Both the position numbers and the translations under genes were made by a program. The notes beneath the pieces are model-generated. The model saw only the letters and a list, made by a program, of their open reading frames with translations, was not told where the DNA came from and searched no databases. From Bacillus sp. 103mf (lineage in GTDB: Bacteria > Bacillota > Bacilli > Bacillales > Bacillaceae_G): DNA of 64,000 nt. Every line of letters starts with the position of its first letter. The first letter of the stretch is position 1. Of this stretch, positions 17,518 through 25,337 are shown piece by piece. Location of the stretch: positions 124,001-188,000 of the forward strand of contig NZ_FPAF01000006.1 of assembly GCF_900116295.1 (NCBI RefSeq), in the 5' to 3' direction.

Positions 17518-17682
17518 CCGCCCTATTTGTTTATCCCGCACTAACGGGCAGTAAGACCCCCACCTCAAGATTCAGAGAAAACGAAGAAGATAGGTGGGGA
17601 TAACTGCCCGTAAGAGCCCGATTGGTTCAACTAACCATCAGTGGGGGATGAAGAACCCCCCCACCGATGGAAGTTTCACTTT
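17518..17682 (-). repeat. Dispersed repeat family B, copy B1
   Basis: Inverse copy: TATCCCGCACTAACGGGCAG, CCCACCTCAAGATTCAGAG, GGTGGGGATAACTGCCCG, AGCCCGATTGG, then CCACCGATGGAAGTTTCAC. The far end supplies the TGA stop of the phosphoesterase gene at 17676. Confidence 0.85.
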
Positions 17683-20147
17683 ATACTTTTCTCAGCAAGC
17701 CCTATGGCATCCTCTAATGCACGTTGCATACTATCTGTACGTTGATCCGTCATTTTTTGATCACGTACAACTGCTTCGGCTACTTGTATTTTTTGCTCTA
17801 ATGCTTTCACTGGTTCATGCTTGTATTGCCCTACCTCTGTTCCTACTTGTATCTTTGTTAAGAAATCTTTTGCTCCATTAATCTTTACTTGAAGCTGTTC
17901 TTTCGCCGTTTGTGGCTTTTCTTCTGCCACTTTAGAATTTAAAAAGGTTTGATGTGCCGTTTGTAATGATTGATACATTGCAACGATTTCTTCTTTTGTT
18001 ACCGTCATTCTTTCAAACGTTTCTTTTGCACCGTTATATGCTTTTTGTAATTCAGCAAACGCTTGTTGTGAATATTGACCAGGTTTCTCTCCAAATTCGT
18101 AAGTACCTGCCAATGTTTCTTTTACCTTATTTATTTCTTCATATAAGTTTTGGATCTCTTCTATTTTTATCCGATTATGAAACTCATTATAAGCTGCTTT
18201 CACTTCAGAAGGCGTTAACGCCTTACTATATAGTCTTGCAAGTGCAACTTTTCCATTTAACGGAACATTACCATTACCAGCGCTTGTTGGATCTGCTCCA
18301 ATCGCAAATGGTACGTTTGGATGATACACTTTCCCTGTTACTCGCTGACTATTTACTTTTTTCCCATCTACATATAATGCAAGTTCACTCCCATTATATG
18401 TTCCTGTTAGATGGTATGTTTTATTAGCTTCTAGCTGTACACCAATATGTTTATAACTGCCATCAATATGTGCCCATAATTCTACATAACCAGAACCTGT
18501 TGACTCAAATCCAATTCCACCGCTTTCGGTATTTTCCATAATTGCTTGATTACGAATTTGATTCATAGAAAACGCTGCTTCAAGTGTAAAGGAATCCTTT
18601 ACCTTTTCTTTTTGCTCATTTGAAAATGGAATATATCCATATGTATTATCCTGCCCACTTAATTTCATTACGTGTTTCTTTAAAGGTTTCTCATACTCAA
18701 TTGCTACATTTCCTTTTACACTTCCATTTGCACCAAACGATGAATAGTCTTTAAAAGTACCATCTAAAAAGTTCACATCGAATACATCTGCTTTCGGTAC
18801 TTTCGCATTCGGATCGATTACTTCTGTATTCGTTTCAAATTCTTCACGCAAAGGAGCACTACTTTCATTTCCAAATGAATCTAATGGTGTTACTTCTATG
18901 TTATATTCCGTATTAATATCTAGTCCACCTAATGTAAATGTCAACTCTTTAGGCACCGGATCCCGGTAAAACTCAGAAAAGACTAAAAGCTGATTTTTCA
19001 CCTTTCCTGTTGCTTTCTCTTTTGCTTGCAAACGGTATGAGTGAACGAGTAAATTATCTACAGCTTGTGGAAATGTCGCTGTCACCGATGTCTCTGTTAT
19101 ATTCGAAAGTTTCAGCTTTACATCCTGTAAAAATGCCGGCTTTTCCTTATCGCGATCTTCTGTATACTTGAAAGATTCTTTCTTTGCTGGAAGTTCAACT
19201 ACCCACGGCTCACCTGTCCAAGAGTTATTATGAAAATCACGGCGATGAATCGTCACTTTTTGATCGTCAACTTCTACCAATAAGCCTTGGCTTAATGTTT
19301 CAGCTCCCGGCGGAATATTTCCTTGTACTTTTCCCTTTTCTATTTCCATATAACTAACTGATGATGTCCCAACAGACGTAAAATCTTTTTGGTGAATTGA
19401 CCTTGGATCATCAAGTGGATAATGAGAATGACCAGAAAACGTTACAGCTTGTGGATACTCTTTTAAGACTTCATTAATTTTGGCACTATCATTTGTCCCC
19501 CATTCATGACTCCCGTACACTGTTCCTTTAATATGCTGATGTAAAAAGACAAAGATTGGCTTACTTGGATCAGCTTGCTTCGCTTTTACTAATTCCTGTT
19601 TCAACCAATTAATTTGTGTATCTGAATAATATCCATGTGTCACTCCATTTTCCGGACTCATCACAAGAAAATGATAGCCCTTTACAACTTTGTGATAATA
19701 GATAGATTCCATTCCTGTTTTTTTCAGAAAACGTTTTTGCGCATCATGTGCAGCTAATCCGTTCCAATAATCATGGTTACCTAAAGCATACATAGCAGTT
19801 GCATTTTGGTTTCCATATTGCTTATAAGTTTGGAAGAAACGATCATACTGCTGCGTCGAGCCACTGTCTGTAAAATCACCAACAACTACAAAGGCATCTT
19901 GGTTTGGAGCTACTGCGTTTAATTGCTGCAGCGCTCTTTGAAAACGAAACGTATCATCCGTTCCACTATTTTTAATGTGCACATCACTTAACACTGGAAA
20001 AACAAGCTTCTTCTCTGACGATTCTTTCTCTGTTTTTTCTTCTTTTGTTTCCGCGAAACTAGTCCAAGAAAAAGATGTAAATACTAAAAAGAAAACTGCT
20101 AAAAAACCAATAAGACCTTTCACTTTACACAACGTTCTTTTGATCAC
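17676..20147 (-). CDS. Secreted multidomain metallophosphoesterase
   Basis: 823 aa from a GTG at 20147, preceded by GAGGAGGATTTTT. Domains in order: signal peptide (about 1-32); calcineurin-like phosphoesterase with DVHIKN, GDFTDSG, GNHDYW, HQH and SGHSHYP metal-binding motifs (about 45-290); a fibronectin-III-like stretch (about 320-430); a LamG/concanavalin-like domain (about 455-620, with DNTYGYIPF and LYVDGKKV); and two FIVAR-like helical repeats (about 640-820, each with a GQY motif). The layout suggests an exported enzyme with carbohydrate-binding modules. No sortase motif is seen. Substrate unknown. The last codons and stop lie in repeat B1. Confidence 0.87.
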   Translation of the reverse strand: MIKRTLCKVKGLIGFLAVFFLVFTSFSWTSFAETKEEKTEKESSEKKLVFPVLSDVHIKNSGTDDTFRFQRALQQLNAVAPNQDAFVVVGDFTDSGSTQQYDRFFQTYKQYGNQNATAMYALGNHDYWNGLAAHDAQKRFLKKTGMESIYYHKVVKGYHFLVMSPENGVTHGYYSDTQINWLKQELVKAKQADPSKPIFVFLHQHIKGTVYGSHEWGTNDSAKINEVLKEYPQAVTFSGHSHYPLDDPRSIHQKDFTSVGTSSVSYMEIEKGKVQGNIPPGAETLSQGLLVEVDDQKVTIHRRDFHNNSWTGEPWVVELPAKKESFKYTEDRDKEKPAFLQDVKLKLSNITETSVTATFPQAVDNLLVHSYRLQAKEKATGKVKNQLLVFSEFYRDPVPKELTFTLGGLDINTEYNIEVTPLDSFGNESSAPLREEFETNTEVIDPNAKVPKADVFDVNFLDGTFKDYSSFGANGSVKGNVAIEYEKPLKKHVMKLSGQDNTYGYIPFSNEQKEKVKDSFTLEAAFSMNQIRNQAIMENTESGGIGFESTGSGYVELWAHIDGSYKHIGVQLEANKTYHLTGTYNGSELALYVDGKKVNSQRVTGKVYHPNVPFAIGADPTSAGNGNVPLNGKVALARLYSKALTPSEVKAAYNEFHNRIKIEEIQNLYEEINKVKETLAGTYEFGEKPGQYSQQAFAELQKAYNGAKETFERMTVTKEEIVAMYQSLQTAHQTFLNSKVAEEKPQTAKEQLQVKINGAKDFLTKIQVGTEVGQYKHEPVKALEQKIQVAEAVVRDQKMTDQRTDSMQRALEDAIGLAEKSIK

Positions 20148-20254
20148 AAAAATCCTCCTCGCATATATTGTAAAATACAAGAATATTTTAGCGAAACGTT
20201 ATTAAACTAGTATAAATTAAAGGTAAAAAATGTTAAAAAATTGTAAAACAAAGT

Positions 20255-20284
20255 AAAAAAACCGCCAAAATAAGGCGGTTTTCT
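20255..20284 (-). terminator. Terminator after the DedA gene
   Basis: AAAACCGCC AAAATAA GGCGGTTTT: 9-bp stem, symmetric T/A tracts. Confidence 0.85.
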
Positions 20285-20286
20285 TA

Positions 20287-20889
20287 TCAACATTCTCTTC
20301 GACTTTTCTTCTTAATCAACTTGTACATCACAAACCCAATTAAGAAAACAGCGATAACCCCTAACATCGGCAGCATATACTGCTCCACCATAGCACCAGC
20401 CTTGTGCCAATGCGGGCCCAGTTTCATTCCGACATAAATATAAAGTGCCGTTAATGGGAACATCGCAACAAATGTGTAGATCATAAACTGCCAAATATTC
20501 ATTTTCGCCATACCGCACGGAATCGAAACCAGTGTACGTACACCTGGAACAAATCGCCCTGTAAATGCCACCACTGGACCATATTTCGCAAAGAAATGAT
20601 CTGCTTTTTGAATTTGTTCTTCTTTAATAAAGAAATACTTTCCATATTTTATTAATAGAGGACGGCCTCCGTAATATCCTAAAGCATACAATGTTAACGG
20701 TCCTGTCGTTCCTCCAATTGTACCCGCTAAAACGGCAATCCAAAAATTCATATCACCTTCATATACCCAATAGCCAACGAGCGGCAATACAACTTCAGCT
20801 GGGACAAACTCAAACGTTAAAGCTAAAACAACACCTAAATAAGAAAATTGTTTTAAGTAATTAATAAAATCTAAAATCAGTTGTTCCAT
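20287..20889 (-). CDS. DedA family membrane protein
   Basis: 200 aa. The family signature is clear: FVPAEVVLPLVGYWV near the N-terminus, AGTIGGTTGPLTLYALGYYGG (about 55-75), and FTGRFVPGVRTLVSIPCGMA (about 108-127). DedA/SNARE-associated proteins are scramblase-like membrane proteins. Some members, such as UptA, recycle undecaprenyl phosphate or move phosphatidylethanolamine. It lies 11 bp after the YkvA-like gene, so the two are one operon under the yybP-ykoY element upstream. ATG preceded by GTAGGAGAAAGATAG. Confidence 0.9.
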   Translation of the reverse strand: MEQLILDFINYLKQFSYLGVVLALTFEFVPAEVVLPLVGYWVYEGDMNFWIAVLAGTIGGTTGPLTLYALGYYGGRPLLIKYGKYFFIKEEQIQKADHFFAKYGPVVAFTGRFVPGVRTLVSIPCGMAKMNIWQFMIYTFVAMFPLTALYIYVGMKLGPHWHKAGAMVEQYMLPMLGVIAVFLIGFVMYKLIKKKSRREC

Positions 20890-20900
20890 CTATCTTTCTC

Positions 20901-21179
20901 CTACTCTATTAGTCCATACTTATCCTGTAAATGAACAGGAGCCATCTTCACAATGCGTTGCAAAATAAACAAAATTACCGCTACATCATCTAGCACACCA
21001 AAAAACAATAAAAAATCTGGAATGATGTCAAACGGAAACATGACATATCCACATAAGAATAAGATAGAAAGCATTTTCTTCTTCAATTCAACATCCTTCG
21101 ATATAAAGAATTCACCTAAAAACGGAATGAATTTACGTACTTGAAAGATTAGACGTACTCTTTTCCACAATTTTCTCAT
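20901..21179 (-). CDS. YkvA-type DUF1232 membrane protein
   Basis: 92 aa from the ATG at 21179, directly after GAGAGGAGAAGGAAT; the frame runs 13 codons further up without a better signal. DUF1232 is seen in GYVMFPFDIIPDFLLFFGVLDD (about residues 43-64), the typical short amphipathic/membrane motif of YkvA proteins. Function of the family is unknown. First gene of an operon with DedA, under the Mn2+-type riboswitch at 21216-21374. Confidence 0.85.
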   Translation of the reverse strand: MRKLWKRVRLIFQVRKFIPFLGEFFISKDVELKKKMLSILFLCGYVMFPFDIIPDFLLFFGVLDDVAVILFILQRIVKMAPVHLQDKYGLIE

Positions 21180-21215
21180 ATTCCTTCTCCTCTCTCGTTC
21201 TCCTATTCCTGCATA

Positions 21216-21374
21216 CAAAAAGGACCTTTACCGAAATGATAAAGGTCCTAAAAAGACAATAAGGGGCCCTTACCATGATTGGTAAAGGTCTCACTAACAA
21301 CACGATTGTTGCCAACAAAGCCGAGGGTTTCTCCCTGTAATGACGACTTTGCTGCAAGAGCTACTCCCCTTTAT
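21216..21374 (-). promoter_or_regulatory. yybP-ykoY (Mn2+) riboswitch with terminator
   Basis: The minus strand reads AAAGGGGAGTAGCTC, AAAGTCGTCATTACAGGGAG, AACCCTCGGCTTTGTTGGCA, then GTTAGTGAGACCTTTACC. These are the ordered core elements of the yybP-ykoY class (GGGGAGUAGC ... CGUC ... CGGCUUUGUUG ... GAGACC). Two hairpins follow: GACCTTTACC with GGTAAGGG, and a terminator at 21216-21252 (AGGACCTTT / AAAGGTCCT, T-run). This class binds Mn2+ and turns genes on. It lies 37 bp from the YkvA start. Confidence 0.92.
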
Positions 21375-21471
21375 ATACATGTTTTATACCGCTATGTTAA
21401 AAGATTTCATATAAAAAGTCAACGTTTCATGCATTAACTAATAGCCCTAACAGCTCATAACAAGAAGTCTC

Positions 21472-21502
21472 TGTATAGGAACCCCTCATTACTAACATAC
21501 TA
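21472..21502 (+). promoter_or_regulatory. Sigma-G-like promoter of ku
   Basis: TGTATA at 21472 and CATACTA at 21496 with an 18-bp spacer. The sigma-G consensus is TGmATA-N17/18-CATACTA, so only one position differs. It sits 50 bp before the ku start. Confidence 0.6.
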
Positions 21503-21552
21503 AACATATTCATTTTCTTTATAAATGATTTTGTGTAAAGGAGGATATTCTT

Positions 21553-22362
21553 TTGTATACAATTTGGAAAGGCTCTCTCTCATTTGGATTACTCAAAATT
21601 GGGATTAAATTGTATAGTGCAGTAGAAGAAAAAGATATTAAGTTATTACATCTTCATAAAGATTGTCTTACTCCTATTAAATATAAAAAAATCGCCCCCA
21701 ATTGTTTAGATGAAGAAGTAGAGGAAACGGATATTGTGAAAGCTTACGAATACGAACCTCATAAATACATTATTTTAGATGAGAAAGAATTAGAGAACTT
21801 AAAACGAACCCACGAATTACGAGCAATACACTTTCTTTCCTTTATTCAAAGTGACGAAATAGATCCTATTTTTTTCGATCGTTCCTACTTTGTTGGTCCT
21901 ACTACTGGGTCAGAAAAAGCATATTTATTATTAAAAGAGGCTCTTGATCGAACGAATAAGTTAGGTCTTGTACATATATCTCTTCGTAAAAAGCAGCATT
22001 TAGCAATTGTCCGCAATTTTGGTCAAGGTCTACTGCTACAAACCGTTCACTATTCCGATGAAATCCGAAAAGTTGAAAACATTCCAAATCTACCGAAACA
22101 CGAAGAAATCCCCATCCAAAAACAAGAACTTGTTGCAGCAATGAACCTGATTCATCATCTTACCACTCCGTTTACACCAGAAGAATATACAGACGAATAT
22201 CGAGAAGCTCTCCTTGATCTCATTGAAGAAAAAATAGAACATGATGAAAAAACAGAAACAATTTTCCCTTCCAAAAACATTGTAGACATTATGGAAACAT
22301 TAAACGCCAGTATTGAACAAACCAAACAAAAAACGAAACTACAAAAACGAAAGGCCAAATAA
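21553..22362 (+). CDS. ku: Non-homologous end joining protein Ku
   Basis: 269 aa, standard for bacterial Ku. It starts at a TTG after AAAGGAGGATATTCT. Visible family features are WKGSLSFGLLKIGIKLYSAV at the start, DIVKAYEYEP (about 60), FFDRSYFVGP (about 107) and LALVHISLRKK-type core (about 140-150). Ku forms a dimeric ring on broken DNA ends and recruits LigD. No ligD is adjacent. The sigma-G-like promoter upstream fits the known forespore expression of B. subtilis ku (ykoV), where it repairs spore DNA. The TAA stop is the first triplet of repeat B2. Confidence 0.95.
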   Translation: MYTIWKGSLSFGLLKIGIKLYSAVEEKDIKLLHLHKDCLTPIKYKKIAPNCLDEEVEETDIVKAYEYEPHKYIILDEKELENLKRTHELRAIHFLSFIQSDEIDPIFFDRSYFVGPTTGSEKAYLLLKEALDRTNKLGLVHISLRKKQHLAIVRNFGQGLLLQTVHYSDEIRKVENIPNLPKHEEIPIQKQELVAAMNLIHHLTTPFTPEEYTDEYREALLDLIEEKIEHDEKTETIFPSKNIVDIMETLNASIEQTKQKTKLQKRKAK

Positions 22363-22513
22363 AGTGAAACTTCCATCAGTGGGGGGCTTCATACCCCACT
22401 GATGGAAAGCCTGCCCAATCGGGCTTTTACGGACAGTTGTCCCCCACCTATCTTCTTCGCTTCTCTCTAAATCTTGAGGTGGGGGTCTTACTGCCCACGA
22501 ATAGTGGGATAAA
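22360..22513 (+). repeat. Dispersed repeat family B, copy B2
   Basis: Complete copy in plus orientation: TAAAGTGAAACTTCCATCAG, CCCCACTGATGGAAAG, CCAATCGGGC, CCCCCACCTATCTTCTTCG, TCTTGAGGTGGGGG, TTACTGCCC and a GGGATAAA end. It contains nested hairpins. Its first bases are the ku stop codon. Confidence 0.87.
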
Positions 22514-22529
22514 CTGGCCTTTCATTTCC

Positions 22530-23312
22530 CTAAAAGGGTTTGCAATTTGGAATCTTAATTCCTGAAGATTGTGCAAGCTTTAATAAATAATAGCACTCTT
22601 CCCTTGCCATATGATCTGGCATTCTCCCCGAAAGCGAGCTTAGCATTTGTCCCGATAACTCTAATTCTTCTAGTTCCTGAAGAAAACGCGAAAATAAAGT
22701 AATTTCCAGCGAAACATCTTTTGTGAACTTCTTTAAAGCAGGGAAAGATACTAATTCTGTCCGTAAATAACCAGCCATTTCAACAGCTTTTAAATATAAT
22801 TGTTCAAAATGCTTTTCATATTCTTCACTTTTTTCTTTTAAACGTTTTTCGACAGAATCTAATCCGGTAGACATGGCTTCTGCATGACCGGCTGCATCTA
22901 TTAACCAAAGAAGATGATGGTGTAATTCGTGAAAAAGAGGGGGCTCTTTCCCTTCCATTAAATATTTCAGTATCGTTATGTATTCTTCGACTTCATTAAC
23001 CATGTGATTAAGAAATGTCGGTGTTAAATGAATAGAAATTTTCCCTTCTAATTGTTTATGTAAAATATGCAATTTAAACTTTCTTATTTCATTTGCCGCT
23101 TCATTTGCCTCTTTTGCAAGTGCAATTAAGTCAGTAGTTCCAATTTTCTTTTTCAATTCATCAAACTTTTGTATAAAATACATTGCTCGCTCGATTTCTT
23201 CTTTTTCTTTAGGAGCTAAAGCATCCGTTATAAAATGAGCATGATCTTCCAAAATCCTTAACCAAAACCGATGCTCGAATAATGCATTTTCTTCATAAGC
23301 TCGATCCATCAT
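22530..23312 (-). CDS. DUF2935 domain protein
   Basis: 260 aa, all-helical. It carries two similar helical halves with conserved His/Glu residues (EHRFWLRILEDHAHFI near the start; EVEEYITILKYL, HELHHHLLWLIDAAGHAEAM in the middle; DHMAREECYYL near the end). This is typical of DUF2935, a Firmicute family with ferritin-like helical bundles and probable metal ligands. Function unknown. ATG preceded by GAGGAGGGAAATATG. Lies upstream of, and antiparallel to, repeat B2. Confidence 0.82.
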   Translation of the reverse strand: MMDRAYEENALFEHRFWLRILEDHAHFITDALAPKEKEEIERAMYFIQKFDELKKKIGTTDLIALAKEANEAANEIRKFKLHILHKQLEGKISIHLTPTFLNHMVNEVEEYITILKYLMEGKEPPLFHELHHHLLWLIDAAGHAEAMSTGLDSVEKRLKEKSEEYEKHFEQLYLKAVEMAGYLRTELVSFPALKKFTKDVSLEITLFSRFLQELEELELSGQMLSSLSGRMPDHMAREECYYLLKLAQSSGIKIPNCKPF

Positions 23313-23366
23313 ATTTCCCTCCTCACAATGGACGTTTCTTGTTATATATATTCATACACCTTTTGC

Positions 23367-23750
23367 CTATGATAAGGAATCCCCACTCTCATATTGTGAT
23401 TGCAACTGAATTATATGCCCGTCAGGATCATATATAGATATCACTTTTTTCTTCTCTATATAATCTTCTAGTTCTGTGTATATGACTTGATAGTAACCTA
23501 ACTTTTTCAGTAACTTCTCCGCATCATGCGATTGTATATTTACTTCGATTTCCGGAAAAATTTTCTCACACTGAGTAGCTTCTTTGTCCCTATTTAGAAC
23601 ACAGCAAATCCGCATTTCCCCTGCATCGTACCACACCCCAGGTACATCTAATTGGGGCCTTTCTCTACTTGGCCGAAAACCTAATATACCTTCATAAAAG
23701 TATAATGTTTTCTTTAAATCTCTCACCTCTAACACAACAGAATGTCCCAT
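23367..23750 (-). CDS. VOC (glyoxalase/dioxygenase) superfamily protein
   Basis: 127 aa from the ATG at 23750, directly after AGAAGGAGGATAAG; eight upstream codons are probably untranslated. It has the paired beta-alpha-beta-beta-beta modules of the VOC fold: VVLEVRDLKKTLYFYEGILG at the start and ISIYDPDGHIIQLQS at the end, with possible metal ligands His3 and Glu/Gln near the end. Members include glyoxalase, fosfomycin-type and dioxygenase proteins; substrate unknown. Confidence 0.8.
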   Translation of the reverse strand: MGHSVVLEVRDLKKTLYFYEGILGFRPSRERPQLDVPGVWYDAGEMRICCVLNRDKEATQCEKIFPEIEVNIQSHDAEKLLKKLGYYQVIYTELEDYIEKKKVISIYDPDGHIIQLQSQYESGDSLS

Positions 23751-23794
23751 CTTATCCTCCTTCTCTTCTCTCACCCATTAGTTTTTGTATATGA

Positions 23795-23826
23795 GTCATA
23801 AACGATAATTATGTTTGAATACAATA
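23795..23826 (+). promoter_or_regulatory. Sigma-E-like promoter of cotJ
   Basis: GTCATAAA, a 14-bp spacer, then GAATACAATA. This matches the sigma-E pattern (TCATAtt-N14-CATACAat) well and suits the mother-cell cotJ operon. Confidence 0.6.
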
Positions 23827-23861
23827 CATAATAGCGATGTTTTCCAAAGGAGGTGTCTAGG

Positions 23862-24077
23862 TTGGATAAATCTGTGAAGTCATACACACCGTATCACAGT
23901 CCGCAAGACCCATGTCCACCAATTGGAAAGAAATACTATTTCACCCCGCCGCATTTATATATGGGATTTCAGCCGCCAAACTTACCGCAATTTTCTCCAA
24001 GTGAAGCACTAAAGAAAGGGACACTGTGGCCTGCTTTATATGACTATTATGAAAATCCTTACAAAAAAGGACGGTGA
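23862..24077 (+). CDS. cotJA: Spore coat-associated protein CotJA
   Basis: 71 aa, rich in Pro and Tyr (YTPYHSPQDPCPPIGKKYYF). Start taken at a TTG after AAAGGAGGTGTCTAGG. It is the first gene of cotJABC. In B. subtilis CotJA is needed to assemble CotJC into the inner spore coat under sigma-E. The next gene follows after 7 bp. Confidence 0.93.
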   Translation: MDKSVKSYTPYHSPQDPCPPIGKKYYFTPPHLYMGFQPPNLPQFSPSEALKKGTLWPALYDYYENPYKKGR

Positions 24078-24084
24078 GGCTATT

Positions 24085-24348
24085 ATGACGCAACCACTTC
24101 CTAATGAATTTTATAAATGGATGGAAGAAATGCAGGAACTCGATTTTGTACTCGTAGAACTCACCCTCTATTTAGATACCCATCCTGATGACGTTGCATC
24201 CATTAAACAATTTAATGATTTTTCCTATAAACGCAGACTATTAAAACAGCAAATTGAAGAAAAATACGGACCGCTTCAACAGTTTGGAAATAGTTATTCA
24301 AAAGCTCCTTGGGAATGGAATAAAGGACCTTGGCCATGGCAAATGTAA
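24085..24348 (+). CDS. cotJB: Spore coat protein CotJB
   Basis: 87 aa starting at the ATG after GGTGAGGCTATT. A helical small protein (FYKWMEEMQELDFVLVELTL, then LDTHPDD) and a Trp/Pro-rich tail (PWEWNKGPWPWQM), as in CotJB. Component of the CotJ inner coat complex; second gene of cotJABC. Confidence 0.93.
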   Translation: MTQPLPNEFYKWMEEMQELDFVLVELTLYLDTHPDDVASIKQFNDFSYKRRLLKQQIEEKYGPLQQFGNSYSKAPWEWNKGPWPWQM

Positions 24349-24361
24349 AGGTGGGGAAAAT

Positions 24362-24931
24362 ATGTGGATATATGAAAAAAAATTACAATATCCTGTAAAA
24401 GTAAGTACTTGCAACCCAAAACTCGCAAAATTTTTAATTGAACAATACGGCGGTGCCGACGGCGAATTAGCTGCTGCACTGCGCTACTTAAATCAGCGCT
24501 ACACCATTCCAGACACAGTTATTGGTTTATTAACAGACATCGGAACGGAAGAGTTTGCACATCTTGAGATGATTGCGACAATGGTATATAAATTAACAAA
24601 AGATGCCACACCTGACCAAATGGTAGCCGCTGGTCTTGATGCTCACTACGCTGATCACGATAGCGCCATTTTCTATCACAATGCTGCAGGCGTCCCTTTC
24701 ACAGCAACCTACATACAAGCAAAAGGAGACCCAATTGCAGATTTATACGAAGACATCGCGGCAGAAGAAAAAGCAAGAGCAACATACCAATGGCTCATTA
24801 ATATGTCCGACGATCCCGATTTAAACGATGGGTTACGTTTTCTACGAGAACGCGAAATTGTTCACTCCCAGCGCTTTCGAGAAGCGGTCGAAATATTAAA
24901 AGAAGAACGAGATCGGCAAATATACTTTTAA
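24362..24931 (+). CDS. cotJC: Spore coat protein CotJC, Mn-catalase family
   Basis: 189 aa starting at ATGTGGATATATG after AAAGGTGGGGAAAAT. It has the di-manganese catalase (ferritin-like) fold with metal ligands in GELAAALRYLNQRY, GTEEFAHLEMIATMV and EDIAAEEKARATYQW, and a final REIVHSQRF. In the spore coat it may remove peroxide. Third gene of the operon; a long perfect terminator follows. Confidence 0.95.
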   Translation: MWIYEKKLQYPVKVSTCNPKLAKFLIEQYGGADGELAAALRYLNQRYTIPDTVIGLLTDIGTEEFAHLEMIATMVYKLTKDATPDQMVAAGLDAHYADHDSAIFYHNAAGVPFTATYIQAKGDPIADLYEDIAAEEKARATYQWLINMSDDPDLNDGLRFLREREIVHSQRFREAVEILKEERDRQIYF

Positions 24932-24973
24932 AATATAATGCACATACTGTAATCAGTATGTGCATTATATTTT
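24932..24973 (+). terminator. cotJ operon terminator
   Basis: AATATAATGCACATACTG, TAAT loop, perfect complement, then TTTT: 18-bp stem. Confidence 0.95.
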
Positions 24974-25014
24974 GCTATTCGCTTTAAATAATTTATCAAA
25001 TTACACTTCTTCAT

Positions 25015-25120
25015 TCTTCAGCTCTGCTTGTTTTCCCCTCATCGCACGCAGCAGAAAAAGGCACCGACTTCTATGCATGGCCAGTTGCTCTCGCCCTCCT
25101 AAAAAGAAAAGGGTTTTTAT
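25015..25120 (-). repeat. Dispersed repeat family A, copy A5
   Basis: Inverse copy with core GCAGCAGAAAAAGGCACCGA, CTTCTATGCATGGCCAGTTG and CTCTCGCCCTCCTAAAAAG. The left part is shorter than in full copies. Confidence 0.8.
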
Positions 25121-25337
25121 TTCATTGTTTCAATTTCTACTTATATAGTTGATCTTCCAATAAACAATCCCAAAATCTTCTTCCTTTCCTTAGAATGATT
25201 ATTCAACTTAGTGAGTCAATTATTAATTTTTTAATAATTACCTGTTGCTTTCTAATCATCAGACCATTAAAATAAAAACATCAATTCGACAAATTATTTG
25301 AATTTTCGACAAAAAAATCTAGGAGGACTTCTATAGA
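25121..25337 (+). promoter_or_regulatory. Upstream region of brnQ
   Basis: AT-rich, non-coding. AATTATTTGAATTTT at about 25290 is a loose (four-mismatch) match to the CodY box AATTTTCWGAAAATT, which would suit brnQ. Weak. Confidence 0.3.

Noticed and set aside
17954-18427. 157-codon open frame on the plus strand
   Set aside because: Antisense to the phosphoesterase; no ribosome binding site or recognisable protein.
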